Shown one piece after another: positions 23,848-37,300 of a stretch of 64,000 nucleotides of DNA (position 1 is the first letter of the stretch; each line of letters opens with the position of its first letter). A program made the position numbers and the translations under genes. The DNA lies in assembly GCA_028622995.1 (NCBI GenBank), contig JAJQJQ010000092.1:62001-126000 (forward strand), read 5' to 3'. This DNA is from Panagrolaimus kolymaensis. Lineage: Eukaryota > Nematoda > Chromadorea > Rhabditida > Panagrolaimidae. Under the pieces are notes generated by a model that made no database searches, was not told the DNA's origin, and saw only the letters and a program-made list of their open reading frames with translations.

Positions 23848-26800
23848 TTTCAAACCTAAACCAATAAAAATAAGTTAAAACGAGAATTAAATAAATATGG
23901 AAGTCAACAAAAAATTAAGAGCGAAGTCACGAACAAAACCATTGGCTGATCATGTGTTTAAAAACAAGAGAAAAATCAAAAAAATGTTTTTTAAAAACGG
24001 AGCCTTGTTTATCGTTAATTACTCTTTTGATTGTTTGATGGGTGTTCAACAGAGGCGAAGATGAGAGGAGTAAATAAAAAACTGGAAAGTATGATCATGA
24101 AAACTGAAGAAACATTTTTGTTTATGAACTTGCAAAAAAATTTAAAAAAAGCAACAAGAATGCTTCTTTTGGCATAGAGTGGATAAAAAGGGCAAGACCG
24201 AGTATTTCAGAAAAAACAAGTTTCATTTTTTCATAACATTTTTTCCATTTTTGCAACCAAAAATAAATAGTTTAGAAATTTTTCTATGGATTCTTGTTTT
24301 TTGAACAGCTTCTTAATATATGACTTCCATTTGCTATGGACATAAACCATAAAAGTGGTGATTGAGAAATATGATAAAAATAAGCAAAGATGTTTTTGGA
24401 AAAAAATAGATATTATCCTCCGCCAACAACAAACAAAAAAGTGCATGATCAAGAGAACAAAAAAAAAATAGGAAGTTAGCAACGAGGAAGGAATAGACAT
24501 AAAACACAAAATAACCTTTAAATTTCTTTTTTGTTCAGTTTTTCATTATTGATTAAAAACAGAGGCATTCTTTCTTGCTGTTGAAAAAAAGAAAGCAGGC
24601 AAACGCGGCCACGGATTAAAACCAAAGAATTGAAAAATGTTTCAAGCCCACTGGTGCTTGAGATGTGCAGCATAAAAACTTTCTTTCTTTTTTTTGTTTA
24701 TAGACGTCATCAATCGGCTCAAGCTTTTAATGAAATACATACAACCTGTGAAATTTTTGATCTCAAATTCAAATGATTGATTTAAAAAAGTAAATAAATT
24801 AAAGACATAACTTTTGTGCTTTTTGTTTTTGATGAAATTCTACCGAAGAACAATCATTTAAAGTGTTCTTTGTTTATTTGTTTCAAAGAACATTAAAATA
24901 AAATATGCATGTTTTTGATTCGTTTCGACATTCATGTTAAAAAAGGTTATAAAATGTATAATTTTAAGGATATTCGACACGAGGCTAACTTCACAGTTTC
25001 TCCAGTAAAAATTTTGTTTTTTCCATAATTTAAAAAAAATACTGATTGCCAATGATCTTTGTGATAATCACCACTAGTGCAAATTGTGGAGTCTTGGTCA
25101 TTGTTTTCATATCTCCCAGCATTTGATGTACCGTTATAATCGAGAAGCCCACGGGAGTTGTTTGCACGAGAATTAGGCTTTTTTTTTTAAATTTCAAAGG
25201 TGATAATGATGTCACTTTTTTGCTGCCACTAATGCTTTTGCAGCATTTAAAAAAATTAGTTACACAAAAAGAACTTTAGTAAATTAAAATATTCAAACCA
25301 AGGATGATAAAAGCAAGCAACTCCAAAAGTTATTGCAAACAGATTGAAAAAAAGAAAGGAAATTTCTTTTTTTTAGCTTGCAATGCTAAAAGTCGTCGTG
25401 TTTCGTCAAATCAACAACATTGATAAATAAAAACAAGATATTCGCGAAAAAGAAAATGCGAAAGATTTTTTGTAATTTTTTCCTTTTTTTTGTTTTATAT
25501 TTTTTTTCTCAACAAAAAAATCCGCAGCGACCTTTTTTTTTCAAAAGCGAAATAAAAGCTTTTCGTTTTTTTCTAGAAACTACAATATTATCGCAATTAA
25601 ATAAATACACACTTATGCATTAATTTCACGAGATAAATTTTTTTTTCTTGCAAAAATAACGAAACAAACTCCGACATTTAGAGGAACTTTTTGAAATGTA
25701 TTTAATTAATTTACAAAAAAATTTTTAATTGGTTTGAGGAGGCTTTTTTCGTTGCTTTAATTTTTTTTGAGTTCTTAAAGCAAGTTTTTTAGGTAATATT
25801 CAGCTTACATATGGCATTTCATACAATTTTCCTCTTTTTGAGATAGACACATAATTCTTATTAGTCGTCTAAATGAGAGCTCCTCCTTCTCCTCCCATAG
25901 GCGGCATTTATCTTCTTTCTTTTTACAGGCTTTTTTTTTGAATTTTGAGAACAGAAAAAAAAGACGAATAAATGTTCGCAAAGTTAATTAGTTTGCTGTT
26001 TTCTCTCTCTCCTTTTACTTAAAAGAATAAAAACAAAAAATATTCCTCTTTTTTCTTTAATAAAAAATAAATTAAAAATAAATACATACCTATTTTTTAA
26101 AATAATTAATGCATAAATTTGTATGTAAAATTTTTTGTTACGTGTAAAAATATTTAAATAAAAAAAATAGCGTTGTAAATTTTTTTATAGTTTAAAGAGT
26201 ATTAAACACGCAACAAAGTCCACAAAAAGTGAAAGTATGTATGCTTTCTATTGCTTGCTATTTTTTTTTTTGTTGGAATATAGTTTTTTCTTTCTCTATG
26301 TTTTCTTGGTTGCGCATATTTTAGTAAGGCAATGATAAAAGTCATTAAGAATTAAAAATTCAAAATTAAATGCATTCAAAAAGAAGGTGTTTTATATATG
26401 TATAATATTTTCCCAAAAAAAAAATGTTAAAAAGAAAAGATGATTCGCCTCATCTTTATTTTTTAATTGCTTAAAATATTCTTTTTTTGTGATGTGAAAA
26501 AAATGTATTATTGCACCTTATTTATTTTTTCTTTAGAAATCGTGTCTTCATTATTTCTTTTAATAAAATGAATCTTTGTATTTCTACTTCATGTTCGACA
26601 TTTTTTCTTATATATTTAGTTTTTTCATTTTGCTTCATAGCTTCGATGTTTGACCTTTTTATTCTTTTTATGTGAGAGAGAAGAAAAACACGGATTTGGG
26701 TGGAAATAGCAAATATTATAATTAAGCTTTTAGTAAGACAAATGTTGTTCAACACATTCTTTGCCTCTCATCTCCTGTAATTTCCTTTCAAAATCCCTAC

Positions 26801-28551
26801 CCATAAATATCTTGGTTTTTTTTTATTGTCAAAATCTCTTTTTTTGTCTGTTTTCTTTGCCATTTCCTCATTTTCCAATTACTTTTTTTCTTACTGGATT
26901 TTGATTTCCTGTTACACTGCAACTTTGAGTTTATTAAGCTCGTGTAAAAAAAAACTGGCCGGATACGGATTTGCGTTAGTTAGTTTGTTGGTTGCCTCTT
27001 TGACGCGTTGTTGGTTCTTAACTAGCGAGTGAGAAGCTTGACACAATATCTTTCTTAACAATGCTTTAAAAAAGAAGGGAAAAAAATCTAGCGTATTTTT
27101 TCGCTTCTGTGGTTTGACTTTTTTATTTGTACTTTGTTTTTTTTAATAGATGCTAAAAAATTAGCGTCGATAATGACTTTTTTTTAAATAGTTTTTTACT
27201 TTTATTTTACAAAAGCACTAAAGTATAAAAAATTATTTAATTTTTCCTTCGATTACATACGTTTTTTTAATTTTTTTAAAGTTAGTTCTTCAAATTATCA
27301 AAAAAACTTTGTCTTTCTCTTTTTTAGACTTATAGACTTTCCTCTCATTTTTAACATCATTGGGGATTACTAACATCCTCTTCCTTCTTGTTCCACCAAC
27401 AAACAACGATTCCACAAAACACAAAAAAATAAAATAAATGTCTCCATGCTTGTTAACATTTTTAGGAATAAAAAAAAAGTTTGCAGTCATTTTTTTTGTT
27501 GTTGGTAGTTAAGCTTTTATTTCCGTTTTCATTTTTTTATATTCTAAAAAATTCAAAAAAAATATATTGCAAGAAAAGGAACTTATAGGGGCGTTACATT
27601 TTCTTCTTCTCTCATTTCAATGCGCAACAAAATTATTTTAATTATTGAATGGTGGATCTACTTTCAATATACATACCTACGAAAAAAGGGAAAGCTCCTT
27701 TTTGAATTTTTTTATTAATAAATAGAAAAAATGTGGCTCTCCATATAGAAAAACTAATAACGTTTTTACTTTAATATTAGTGTTTTTTAGCCTCTAATCG
27801 GTTTGTTTGAGATTCTAATTTTCATCAGAGGAAGTGAAATGCGGAATTGCGCCGCCGTCAATATTTATACTTTCTTTTTTCTTCACCCATTTTTCATTTC
27901 ATCTAAATCCTTTTTTTATTCTTTCATTTTGGATGTTGTCATTATTATTTTTTTGTGTTTGAGTTATTATGTTTTTATTTTTCTTTACCACTATTATTTT
28001 TTGAGAGGTGTGGCAATCTTTCTTTCTTTTTAACGACCCGAGCTTTCTGACACCCATAAGTATCAGTTCTTCTTTTTCATCCACCCACTTTTTTTAGTTC
28101 TCTCTTGTTTTAACATTTCCTGCATATTTTTTTTTGAAAGGCTCTAAGCTATTTGCATGCGTCTTGCATTTTTTTTCTTCATATAAATTCCATAAATTTT
28201 GATAAGAATATTGATAGGGCAATAATAACCTTTTTTTGGGGTGAGCAGCGATGAAAAGAATTTTGCTTTTGATGATTTTGAAACAGAGTTGTTGAAAAAG
28301 AAAAACAACAATCAATTTTTTCATTTTTTTTGACAACAAAAGCTAACCCTTAAAAATTTATTTCCAAAGGCTTTGCTATTTCTATTTTTGTAAATTTTCT
28401 TGTATTCTTTATTTTATTTTATATAATTCTTTATGATGAGTCAATCCTCTCGAACACCTCCTTCTAGTGTTCGCCAAAGAAATTTTGGTGTATGTGTTTT
28501 TTTTTCTTTTGCATTTATTTTTGTTTGACATTGCTCAGAAAAATTTAAACC
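23848..28551. other. 4.7 kb non-coding stretch between divergent genes
   Basis: This separates the aconitase 5' end from the synaptotagmin-like gene. It holds copy B of the dispersed repeat (24530-25570). The rest is T- and A-run rich DNA without supported exons, except a possible untranslated or alternative first exon at about 28434-28490 (frame MMSQSSRTPPSSVRQRNFG followed by GTATGTG). Long introns or alternative upstream exons of the C2 gene could lie here unseen. Confidence 0.5.
24530..25570. repeat. Dispersed repeat, copy B
   Basis: Same orientation as copy A at 3650-4490, with near-identical blocks at 24537-24830 and 25225-25310. About 180 bp at 24835-25020 is absent from copy A (an insertion here or a deletion there). 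The left flanking direct repeat seen in copy A is missing. On the minus strand at 25165-25045 a frame reads NNSRGLLDYNGTSNAGRYEN and onward to TICTSGDYHKDHWQS. This matches the frameshifted frame of copy A, so the repeat carries remains of a coding segment. Confidence 0.7.
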
Positions 28552-30552
28552 ATGAGGTCTCGGTTTCAGCGTTTAATGGATAGCTTTCTCGTAACTTGTA
28601 ATCCAGTATTTCGAGTATTTACTGTATGCTTTCCACGTAAGCAAAATGAATATGATTGGCCTTCACCAAAGGAAAAGGTGAGAGGTTTTCTTATTAGTTT
28701 TTTTAAGCTCACAACTTCCTTTCTTGGTAAATTAATCGTTGCTAAAGAAAATCAATTTTTCTTTTGCAAATGAAGCACAAATGTGTTTTTTATATTCTTT
28801 CTTTTTTTGGAGGAGATTAATTTCCACTTATCAGCTAAATAAAAAAATAATAAATACCTTTTCTTTTAGAAAGCATTAAATGAAGTTCCTATACCCCAAA
28901 TGGTTCCGTCTTCATCATCTACATTTCAAGTCCAACCACAAACTGAAAGTCCTGAAAGGATAATTCCACAATATGGTCGTTTGAGATTTCATTTAGATTA
29001 TGATTTTACAACAAAAAAGGTAATCATCCCTAAAAAATATAATAAACCGATTATAGTGGCTGAAAGCATTTACTTCACAAAAAATGTCTAATAATTAAAA
29101 CAAAAAAATGTGCCGCACTTAAAACAAGCACACGTCAATCTTTTTTTTTTCAAAGAACTAAGCACTTAATTATATTAAAAAAAACAATATTTGAAGCCAT
29201 TTGAGGTTTTTTTTTATTATCCTATCTTAACAAGCGCAAAGATTAATTATTCAACATTCTTTTAAAAACTCAAAAAGCGTTGACGTTAATTCGAAGCGTC
29301 AAAACATGCCCATTTAGAAGAATAAAAACTTTCAATTTCGATTACCGCTGTCAAGAAAATTAACTTTTTGAGGATAAAACATAAGAAAAAGGTGTTTAAA
29401 AAAGAATAAAAGTAAAATTTTCCAAAAACTTATTTTCATAAATAATTTTCAAGGTTTCTTTCACTTTTTTAAAAATACATAAGTATTTCATTTTTAGCTT
29501 TCGGTTACAATTATTGAATGCAAAGATTTACCTGCAATGGATCGTAATGGTTCTTCCGATCCTTATATAAAACTTTCGATTTTACCAGAAAGAAAGCCTA
29601 AATTTGAAACTAAAATCAAAAGAAATAATTTGAATCCAACTTATAATGAAACATTTCAATTTAATGTAAGTTAATTTTCCTGAATTGTAGTTTCAGTTTT
29701 TTTAGAACTCTTGAAACTTGAAAGTAAAACCAAAGTTTTTTTAGAGTTTGGAACTTTTTTATATATTTTTTCATTTTAGATTGCATTTAACGAATTGCAA
29801 AGAAAAACATTACAATTTGTGGTATTTGATTTTGATAGATTAAGCAAGGATGATAGAATCGGTCAATTTTCGCTTCCATTAGAATCAGTTGATTTTGGTG
29901 TTTCAATCGATACATTTGTAAATTTGGATCCTCCCGTGGAAGATACATACAATGTAAGACACTGTGTTTAGAGAGAAAAAAAAAAAAAGTAAAAATGTTT
30001 TAGGAATCACGTTTGGGAGATATTTGTTTTTCAACGCTATATCGTCCAGCAACAGGGACATTAACAATAACAATAATGGAAGCAAGAAATTTAAAAAAGA
30101 TGGATGTTGGAGGGTCCAGCGGTAATTATAATCTTCTTTATTTTTAAATGAAATAATTATTTATTTTTAGATCCATATGTAAAGCTTTATCTTCATGAAG
30201 GTAAAAAATTGATAATGAAAAAGAAAACTTCTATCAAATATAAAACTTTGAATCCATATTATAATGAAAGCTTTCAATTTAAAGTTCCTCCAGATCATAT
30301 GCAGGTAAAAACCCAAACATAAAAAAGTTTTAAATTACTAAAATATTTTTTTAGAGAGTCCATTTAATTGTGAGTGTATGGGATTATGATAAAATGAGTA
30401 AAAATGATTTCATTGGTGAAGTGGTTCTTGGTTCCACGCATATGAATATGCAATCCATAAGTCTTGCAAGTCAAGAACAATGGCAAGAAATGATGCTAAC
30501 TCGTCGCCCGGTGGTTCGATGGCATACTCTTCAATCGCGTGAAAAAGATTAG
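28552..30552 (+). CDS. Synaptotagmin-like double C2 domain protein
   Basis: Seven exons, 28552-28677, 28870-29019, 29498-29665, 29780-29953, 30004-30121, 30171-30304 and 30355-30552, encode 355 residues. C2A spans about residues 80-205 and begins [13 protein letters not shown]2B spans about 212-345 and begins [12 protein letters not shown]. The protein ends in the synaptotagmin-typical VVRWHTLQ. Calcium-binding loop aspartates are kept in both domains: [11 protein letters not shown] and [11 protein letters not shown] in C2A, MDVGGSSDPY and [11 protein letters not shown] in C2B. A Ca2+-triggered vesicle-fusion role is therefore likely. The N-terminus has a short Cys-containing hydrophobic run ([16 protein letters not shown]) rather than a clear transmembrane helix plus luminal part. 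An acceptor (TTGCTCAG) sits at 28538, and all three frames between it and the ATG contain stops, which supports this start for this isoform. Longer isoforms from upstream exons are possible. Confidence 0.88.
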
Positions 30553-31332
30553 ACAACAAAAAGAAACAACGACAAAAAGTTTTAACTAAAATAAAACGGA
30601 GTAAAAAAAACTTAAACCTTTATGTTAATTTTCTACTTTTTTAAAATTATTTTTGTTAATAAAAACTTTTTGTCTTTTTTAAATGGTACTCATTTTTGAA
30701 TTTAAATAAATCAGAATAATAAAAGTTAATAAAACTTTTGAAGGGCATTGGATAAAGCGCAAGGAATAAAAAAATATTTTAATACACTTACCCTTTTTAC
30801 AAAAAAAAAAAGTGAACGCAAAGAATGAAAAAAAAATGCGTTGCATTTTATAATTCATTTTTACCCTATAAATTGTCTCAATGGAAAAAATACTTTTCTG
30901 TAATTATTATTATTTTTGAGTAATAACCACTATTTTGTTTGATAATTGATAATTTTTTTTCTTCCCAAATTCTTATGTCTTTTTTTAAACATGAAATATT
31001 TTTTTATATCAATTTTTCTTCTTTCTTTTTTTTATTTGAACAATGAAGGCGGAGCGTGGCAGCACATCGCCATTCGTTTATTCTTCTTTTTTCATTTGAG
31101 TTTTGCGATTTCCTCTTTCTTCTTTTTCGGCTGTTTTTACATTTCCGTCAATCACTCTTCCGCTTGGAAAGAACAAAAAAAGTTTTTTGGTTAAGAAAAA
31201 AGCTTTATCTAAGAAAGAAAAAAACGGTGATTTTGTTATCAACATTTTATTATTATTTTCCTTTTTTATTAAAATTCAAAGTATGGCAAATTTTATGATC
31301 TGTAAATATTAATATTTTCTTTCATTGCTATC
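30553..31332. other. Intergenic spacer
   Basis: About 780 bp between the C2 gene and slit, both on the plus strand. T-rich DNA; open frames here are short and lack splice continuity. It presumably carries the slit core promoter. No motif is certain. Confidence 0.5.
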
Positions 31333-34300
31333 ATGAATTATTATTCTCATAAAATATTTTTATTTTTAATACTTTTAAGCCATTTGGGCTTTACAACTGG
31401 AAATTATTCAATTTGTCCCGATCGTTGTGCATGTGCTCTTTTAACGGTGGTTTGCACCGGTCAAGGCCTCACTTCAGTTCCATTGGGCGTTCCTCCTGGA
31501 ACTATTCGACTGTAAGCTGAATTAAATGTTTTTTGTTTCCAATCATTTTTTATTATTATTTAAATTTTAGTGATCTTCAACAAAATCAAATTTCACAAAT
31601 TTACAAAGATGATTTTAAAAATTTGACCTCGCTAAAATATTTGTAATTTTCATTTTCTATTTTCAATTATGATTTCGCCGTTTTGTAACTTTTATTTTTT
31701 ATAGAGATCTCAGCAACAATGTATTGCAAACAATTGAAGAGGATGCCTTTGCAGACTTAATTAATCTTGAAAGAATTCGATTAACTAAAAATAAATTACA
31801 GCAACTTCCGGATTATTTATTTCATCGAATGCAAAAACTAAATCGGTTGTAAGTTTTTTATTCTTATTTTTTGACCTTTATTTTTGTGATTTTTTGAAAA
31901 TAGAAAATTCGTTTTGAGGATTCAATTATTTATTTAATAAGAAATGCGTCAATGAAATTTCCTTCTTAATTCTTTATTTTTATTTTTATTTTTACACACA
32001 TTCTTTTACTTTTTTGTTTTTGGAGTACCCAATTGTCTTTAATCCTTTTGTCGTAGTAGGCCATTCTTTTATAATTCACATAAAAATAAAGGGAAATATG
32101 CTCGTCCTCTTTCTCCCTAGAATAAAAGTGCCGACGACTAACATGCGCGACGAGTGGCGGTGATGCACCACTTTACGGCTCTCGGCAAAATTTACTATAA
32201 CCGCCTGAATGCATGGGACACAATCAAAAAATCGGTTGCCGTCATCTTTTTTTCTTTTGTCGTCTTCGTTGTTTTCTTCTTTCTTTTTTATATATATTTT
32301 TATACTTACTTTTCTTTAATAATTTTTGACCAACAAAAAGTTTCTAATGGAAAAATTTGAACTTGAAAACTTTTTTGGGCACGATTTTTTAATGCAAAAA
32401 TTTATTAAGTAAATAAATTTATAGCGATTATTTTTTTCATTTTTGATTAAGAAAATTTTAAAAGACACTATAATATTTTTTGGTTAAAGGAAAAAACTTT
32501 ATTACAAAAAAAGAGGAAAGGAAATTCTATTATATTATGCCGCCATTGCAACTCACTACACTACCACCAAAAAAAGAAAGTCTTGATTGCGACAAAAAAT
32601 ACAACTCCACCATTCTCACATTGCACGTGTAAAAAAAAGCAAGCAAGTATTGCTATAAACCAGCTTCACAAAAGCAATATCGAAATAGAAAAAGTAAACA
32701 AATCATTTAAAGTTTTTTCTTTCCTTTTCCATTTCATTTTTTTCTTTTTTTTTACAAAGTGATTTTTCTTTCTTTTGAGGGAAATGTTTTAGCCTTGCTT
32801 ACTATTTATTTCCATTTCCGGCCGGCGAAAAAATGAATGTTTTGTTATCAAAAAATCAAATCTTTATTAGGTAGCGGCGGCAAATGTCTCTAATAATTTT
32901 TAGAGATTGGCATGTAATTAATTGTGTCCCATCGAAAAAGGAATACTAGGAAAAAATTCTTCTCTTTTTTTTGTAATTTGTTTTTTTTGTTCTCCAAAAC
33001 AAAAAAAGTAGCATTACATGATCATAAACATGCATGCAGTCTTTTTTTTTCTGAATGAATTTGATTGAAACAGAGTCATTTATCTTTTTACTTTTTTTCA
33101 TGTGACACAACCATCTTGTTAAAACAACTATTTTGATTTTTATTATTTTCATTAAGGTGGTTGGTTTACTTGACAAAAACATAAAAAACAGTTGTAAAAA
33201 ATGAAACTGGCTCAAAAAAAGGGATTTTTATTATTTTTTCCCGTTTTTAAACTTTAAATCAACAAACATTTAGTAGATTCGATCCCTCGAATAAAAGTTT
33301 TGTTTTAAATTTTTTTTAAAACAATTCAATAAAAAATTTTACGTTCGCATATCTCCTCTCTCTCTCTCTTGTTACTTTATGACACAATTTCAAGTGTTTA
33401 CTGAAGCATCACTTACTGTAATAGGCATGCATTTTGTGTATGTAGTGGAATGGTCCGTGACTGAAAGGAGCAAGGCACAGTGTAAGCGTGTTGTGTGAGT
33501 CTCGCTCGTTATTATGCAAATGTGGCGCCAGCCCAGAAAAAAAGTGTTTTTTCTTTCACTTTTTTTATTTATTTGTAAATGATAGAAAATGAAAAAATCA
33601 TTTTTTATTTAGAAAAGAAACCGATCAACATAAGAAATGAAAAGAAAAACACAAATTGCATTTTTTTTTGTCAATTAATAACATGTTTTTTTTTTGCTTT
33701 CATTTTTTATCTATCATTATTTTGATTGAGAGAAGAAGAAAAAAGCGACTGTTTGTTATTTTTTGTCTAAAATAACTTTAAAAAAGCTTTTAATTGTTAT
33801 TGGAGGGATCATTTTCAAATAATTTATAAGATTGAATGGAAGAAGATCAAAGCATTTTTTGTCTTTTTATTGCCGCAAGATATAAAACCCCCTATGTTGA
33901 TGGGCAACTTTTTTTGTGGTGTCAGGTTTTTTGACTGACTTCTCTTATTCAAATGCGATCACCTTCTATGTTTTCTTTTCACTCACCTCTCATCCACCTT
34001 TTTAAAATCCACAGTTGTCGTTGTTCTAATATGTCTTTTCTTTGTAAAAACAATGTGACAATTAAAAGATCGATTCGGAGCGAACATCGAAAAAAAGTTG
34101 TAAAATTTTTCAATCATTTTGCATTTAAAAAAATATGAGGAACAAATAGCATAAAAGAGAAATCAAAAGAAGAGTTTTTAAAAATTGAGACATAAATGTC
34201 AGCGGCATCATTTTGAGTGAGTGACCGTTTTATCGTTGTCGGCATGACAATCAACATCAAATTTTGAGGATGAAATTGAAACACATGGGGATGTCTATAA

Positions 34301-37300
34301 TCTTAATAGTAAAAAAAAAAGAAAGAAAAAATTATTAAATTCTTTCATTATTATTTTCGGTCGCCGTGATTAAAAGATTAAGTGAATGAACCACCAACCA
34401 ACTAATGGCCGAAAGAATGCATTCATTATGCTCTCTTTTTTATGAGAGCATTTTTCGTTGGCAAATTTTTCTTTCTTCTTTCCACTAATACGGTAATTAC
34501 TCGAGAATAGAGAATATTAAAATAAATTCATAAAACACTAATGCATAAAAAATGAAACAATGATTTATATTTTTTTGCAGAGATTTGAGTGAAAATCAAC
34601 TTGAAATACTTACCAATGCACAAATTGTTGGTTCCAAAGCAATGCGAAATCTTCAATTGGATAAAAATAAGTTGACATGGTTAGTTTCTTTGTAAAAAAA
34701 GATAAAAAAAATTTTATGCAAATTTTTTAAGCATGGAAACGGATGTTATAAACGATTGGAAAACTCTTGAAATTTTTACAATCAATGGAAATCGATTGAC
34801 AACATTGGATAGCATTGATTTGTTACCCAATTTAAGAGTATTGTAAGATAGTTAATTTACACACAAAAATTTGTTTAAATGAAAAAACTTTAGCCGAATT
34901 TTTGACAACCCATGGCTTTGCGATTGTCGAATGAAATGGATTCGAGGGGTGATGAATTCATCATTAATTTCTAAAGTCAAATGCCATCGACCCATGTTGC
35001 TACAAGGTCGAAATTTAATGCAAGTGGAAGAAGAGGATATGAAATGCAGTGGAATCGAAAAACGTGATGCTTCATCGTGTGCTGATAAAAAACGCTGCCC
35101 ATCAGAATGCGCTTGCACTGCCACAATTGTAGATTGTCATGATAGAAGTTTATCTCAAATTCCAACAAATTTACCTATAGGCATCGAAGAAATGTGAGAT
35201 TTACATATTGGTAAAATATCCAAAATTTTAAATTAAATTTTTAGTCGTTTAAATGGAAATAAAATTATAACAATTCCAAGTAAAGCTTTTGAAAAACTTC
35301 ACAAACTTCGAACTTTGTAAGTTTAGCGTAAAAAAAACACACATTAATTTTTCAAAATTTAGAGACTTGTCTCGGAATCAAATAAATGAAATTGCTGCTG
35401 ATGCCTTTGTAAATTTGCATAAACTCCAACACCTCCATTTATTCCATAATAATATTTCTGAATTAGCACCTCAAACTTTTCATGGTTTAAAAGAACTTGA
35501 AATGTTGATGCTTAATGCAAACAATCTTCGATGCATTCCAAAAGAAATATTTAAAGATTTAAACGGATTAAATGTTTTATCGATTTATAAAAATAAAATT
35601 AAAAGCATTGAAAATGGCACATTTGATCCATTAACATCCATTCGAGCTCTTCATTTATCAGAAAATCCATATATTTGTGATTGCAATTTAGCTTGGTTGG
35701 CTCAATTTTTGGGCAGCAAACAATTACTTGATACATCTGGAGTTAAATGTGCTGCGCCTAAACGAATGATTGGAGTGCATTTTGCTACCACGGATCATGA
35801 AAAATTTAAATGTAAAGGTAATAAATATCTTTAAAACTTTATTTTAAATAATAATTTTTTCCTCTAGGAAATGAATATTTGGTAACTAAAAATGCTGGCC
35901 AATGCTTAATTGATAATCCTTGCCCTTCCCAATGTGCGTGTTTTGGTACCATTGTTGATTGCAGGTACATTTTAGAATATATTTTTAAAGTTTAAAAAAA
36001 CGTAAACAATTTTTAGCAATCGAGGGCTAGAAGAAATTCCACAAAAACTTCCTAGATTCACTACCACATTATTAATAAACAAAAATAGCTTGACTGAAAT
36101 CCCAGGAAATAATGGATTACAAAAATTAATAAATTTGGAAAAAATGTAACAAAATTTTTTTTCATCTTTCTTTAATTAACTGTCTTTCTTTTTTTAGTGA
36201 TTTGAGTAACAACAATATCACGGTCATTGAACAAAATGCTTTCCATGGTTTAACAAAACTTAAAGATTTGTAAGTTGCTGCTCGATTTGAAAAAAGTACA
36301 CGATCTAAAATATTTTAGGGTTCTCAACAATAATCAATTAACCCGATTTTCATATTTTTTCCTTGGCGACAGTGCTTATAGCATTGAAAGACTGTATGTT
36401 TCTTATTTATATTTTTTTTCATAGAAAAAAGTTAACTCCAAAACAATGTTTTTAGACACTTAAATGCCAATGAACTTCAATGCATTTCGTCAGAAAGTTT
36501 TGGAAAAATGCGAAATCTCACTTTGCTTTCTCTTGCTGATAATAAAATTAAAAGCTTTTCCAAAGCTACATTTGATAATTTGCCAAAGTTGAATAGCATG
36601 TAAGATTAAATGTTATCGATTGCTTTCATTTATTAAATTTCCATTTTTAGCTATCTTTCTGGAAACAATTTTATTTGCAATTGCGACATAAATGAATTTG
36701 TAGAATTTTTAACTAAACATTCAACGTTAAAAATTTTGGATAATGCAACATGCTTATCACCAGAAAAATTTAATGGGAAACTATTATTAAAATTAGAAAA
36801 ATCAAGTTTGGGTTGTATTTCTTTTTCATCCAATAAATCATCGAGAGCTTTTTGCACTCAACAAGGAAGTTATTGCCCTCTTGGATGTCAATGCGAAGGC
36901 ACCATTGTTCGTTGTTCCAGAAGCAATATTGATGTTTTTCCAAATAGTTTACCATTGGAAACGACAGAATTATATTTAAATGGAAATAATATTAGCGAAA
37001 TTGATAAAACTGCTTTGAATCGTTTGAATAATTTAGTTCGATTGTAAGCTTTGGCACTTCTTCATTTTGATGCTACATTTTTAAAATTCTTTTCAGAGAT
37101 TTATCCAATAATGAAATGATGGTGATTGAAAACGATGCATTTAATCAACTAAATAAATTGGATGTTCTTATCCTTAATTTCAACAAAATTCAATGCCTCG
37201 AAGATTTTGCATTTTCTGGTTTAAGTAATTTGCGAATTCTCTCCCTTCATGGAAATAATTTATCACAAATTTCTCATAAAACTTTTTCAAACTTAACTAA

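Noticed and set aside
33275..33300. GATTCGATCCC, resembling a tRNA T-loop.
   Set aside because: No matching acceptor stem, D-arm or anticodon arm upstream.
31849..34580. Possible mir-218 in the large slit intron, as in vertebrate slit genes.
   Set aside because: No TTGTGCTTGAT sequence on either strand by eye.
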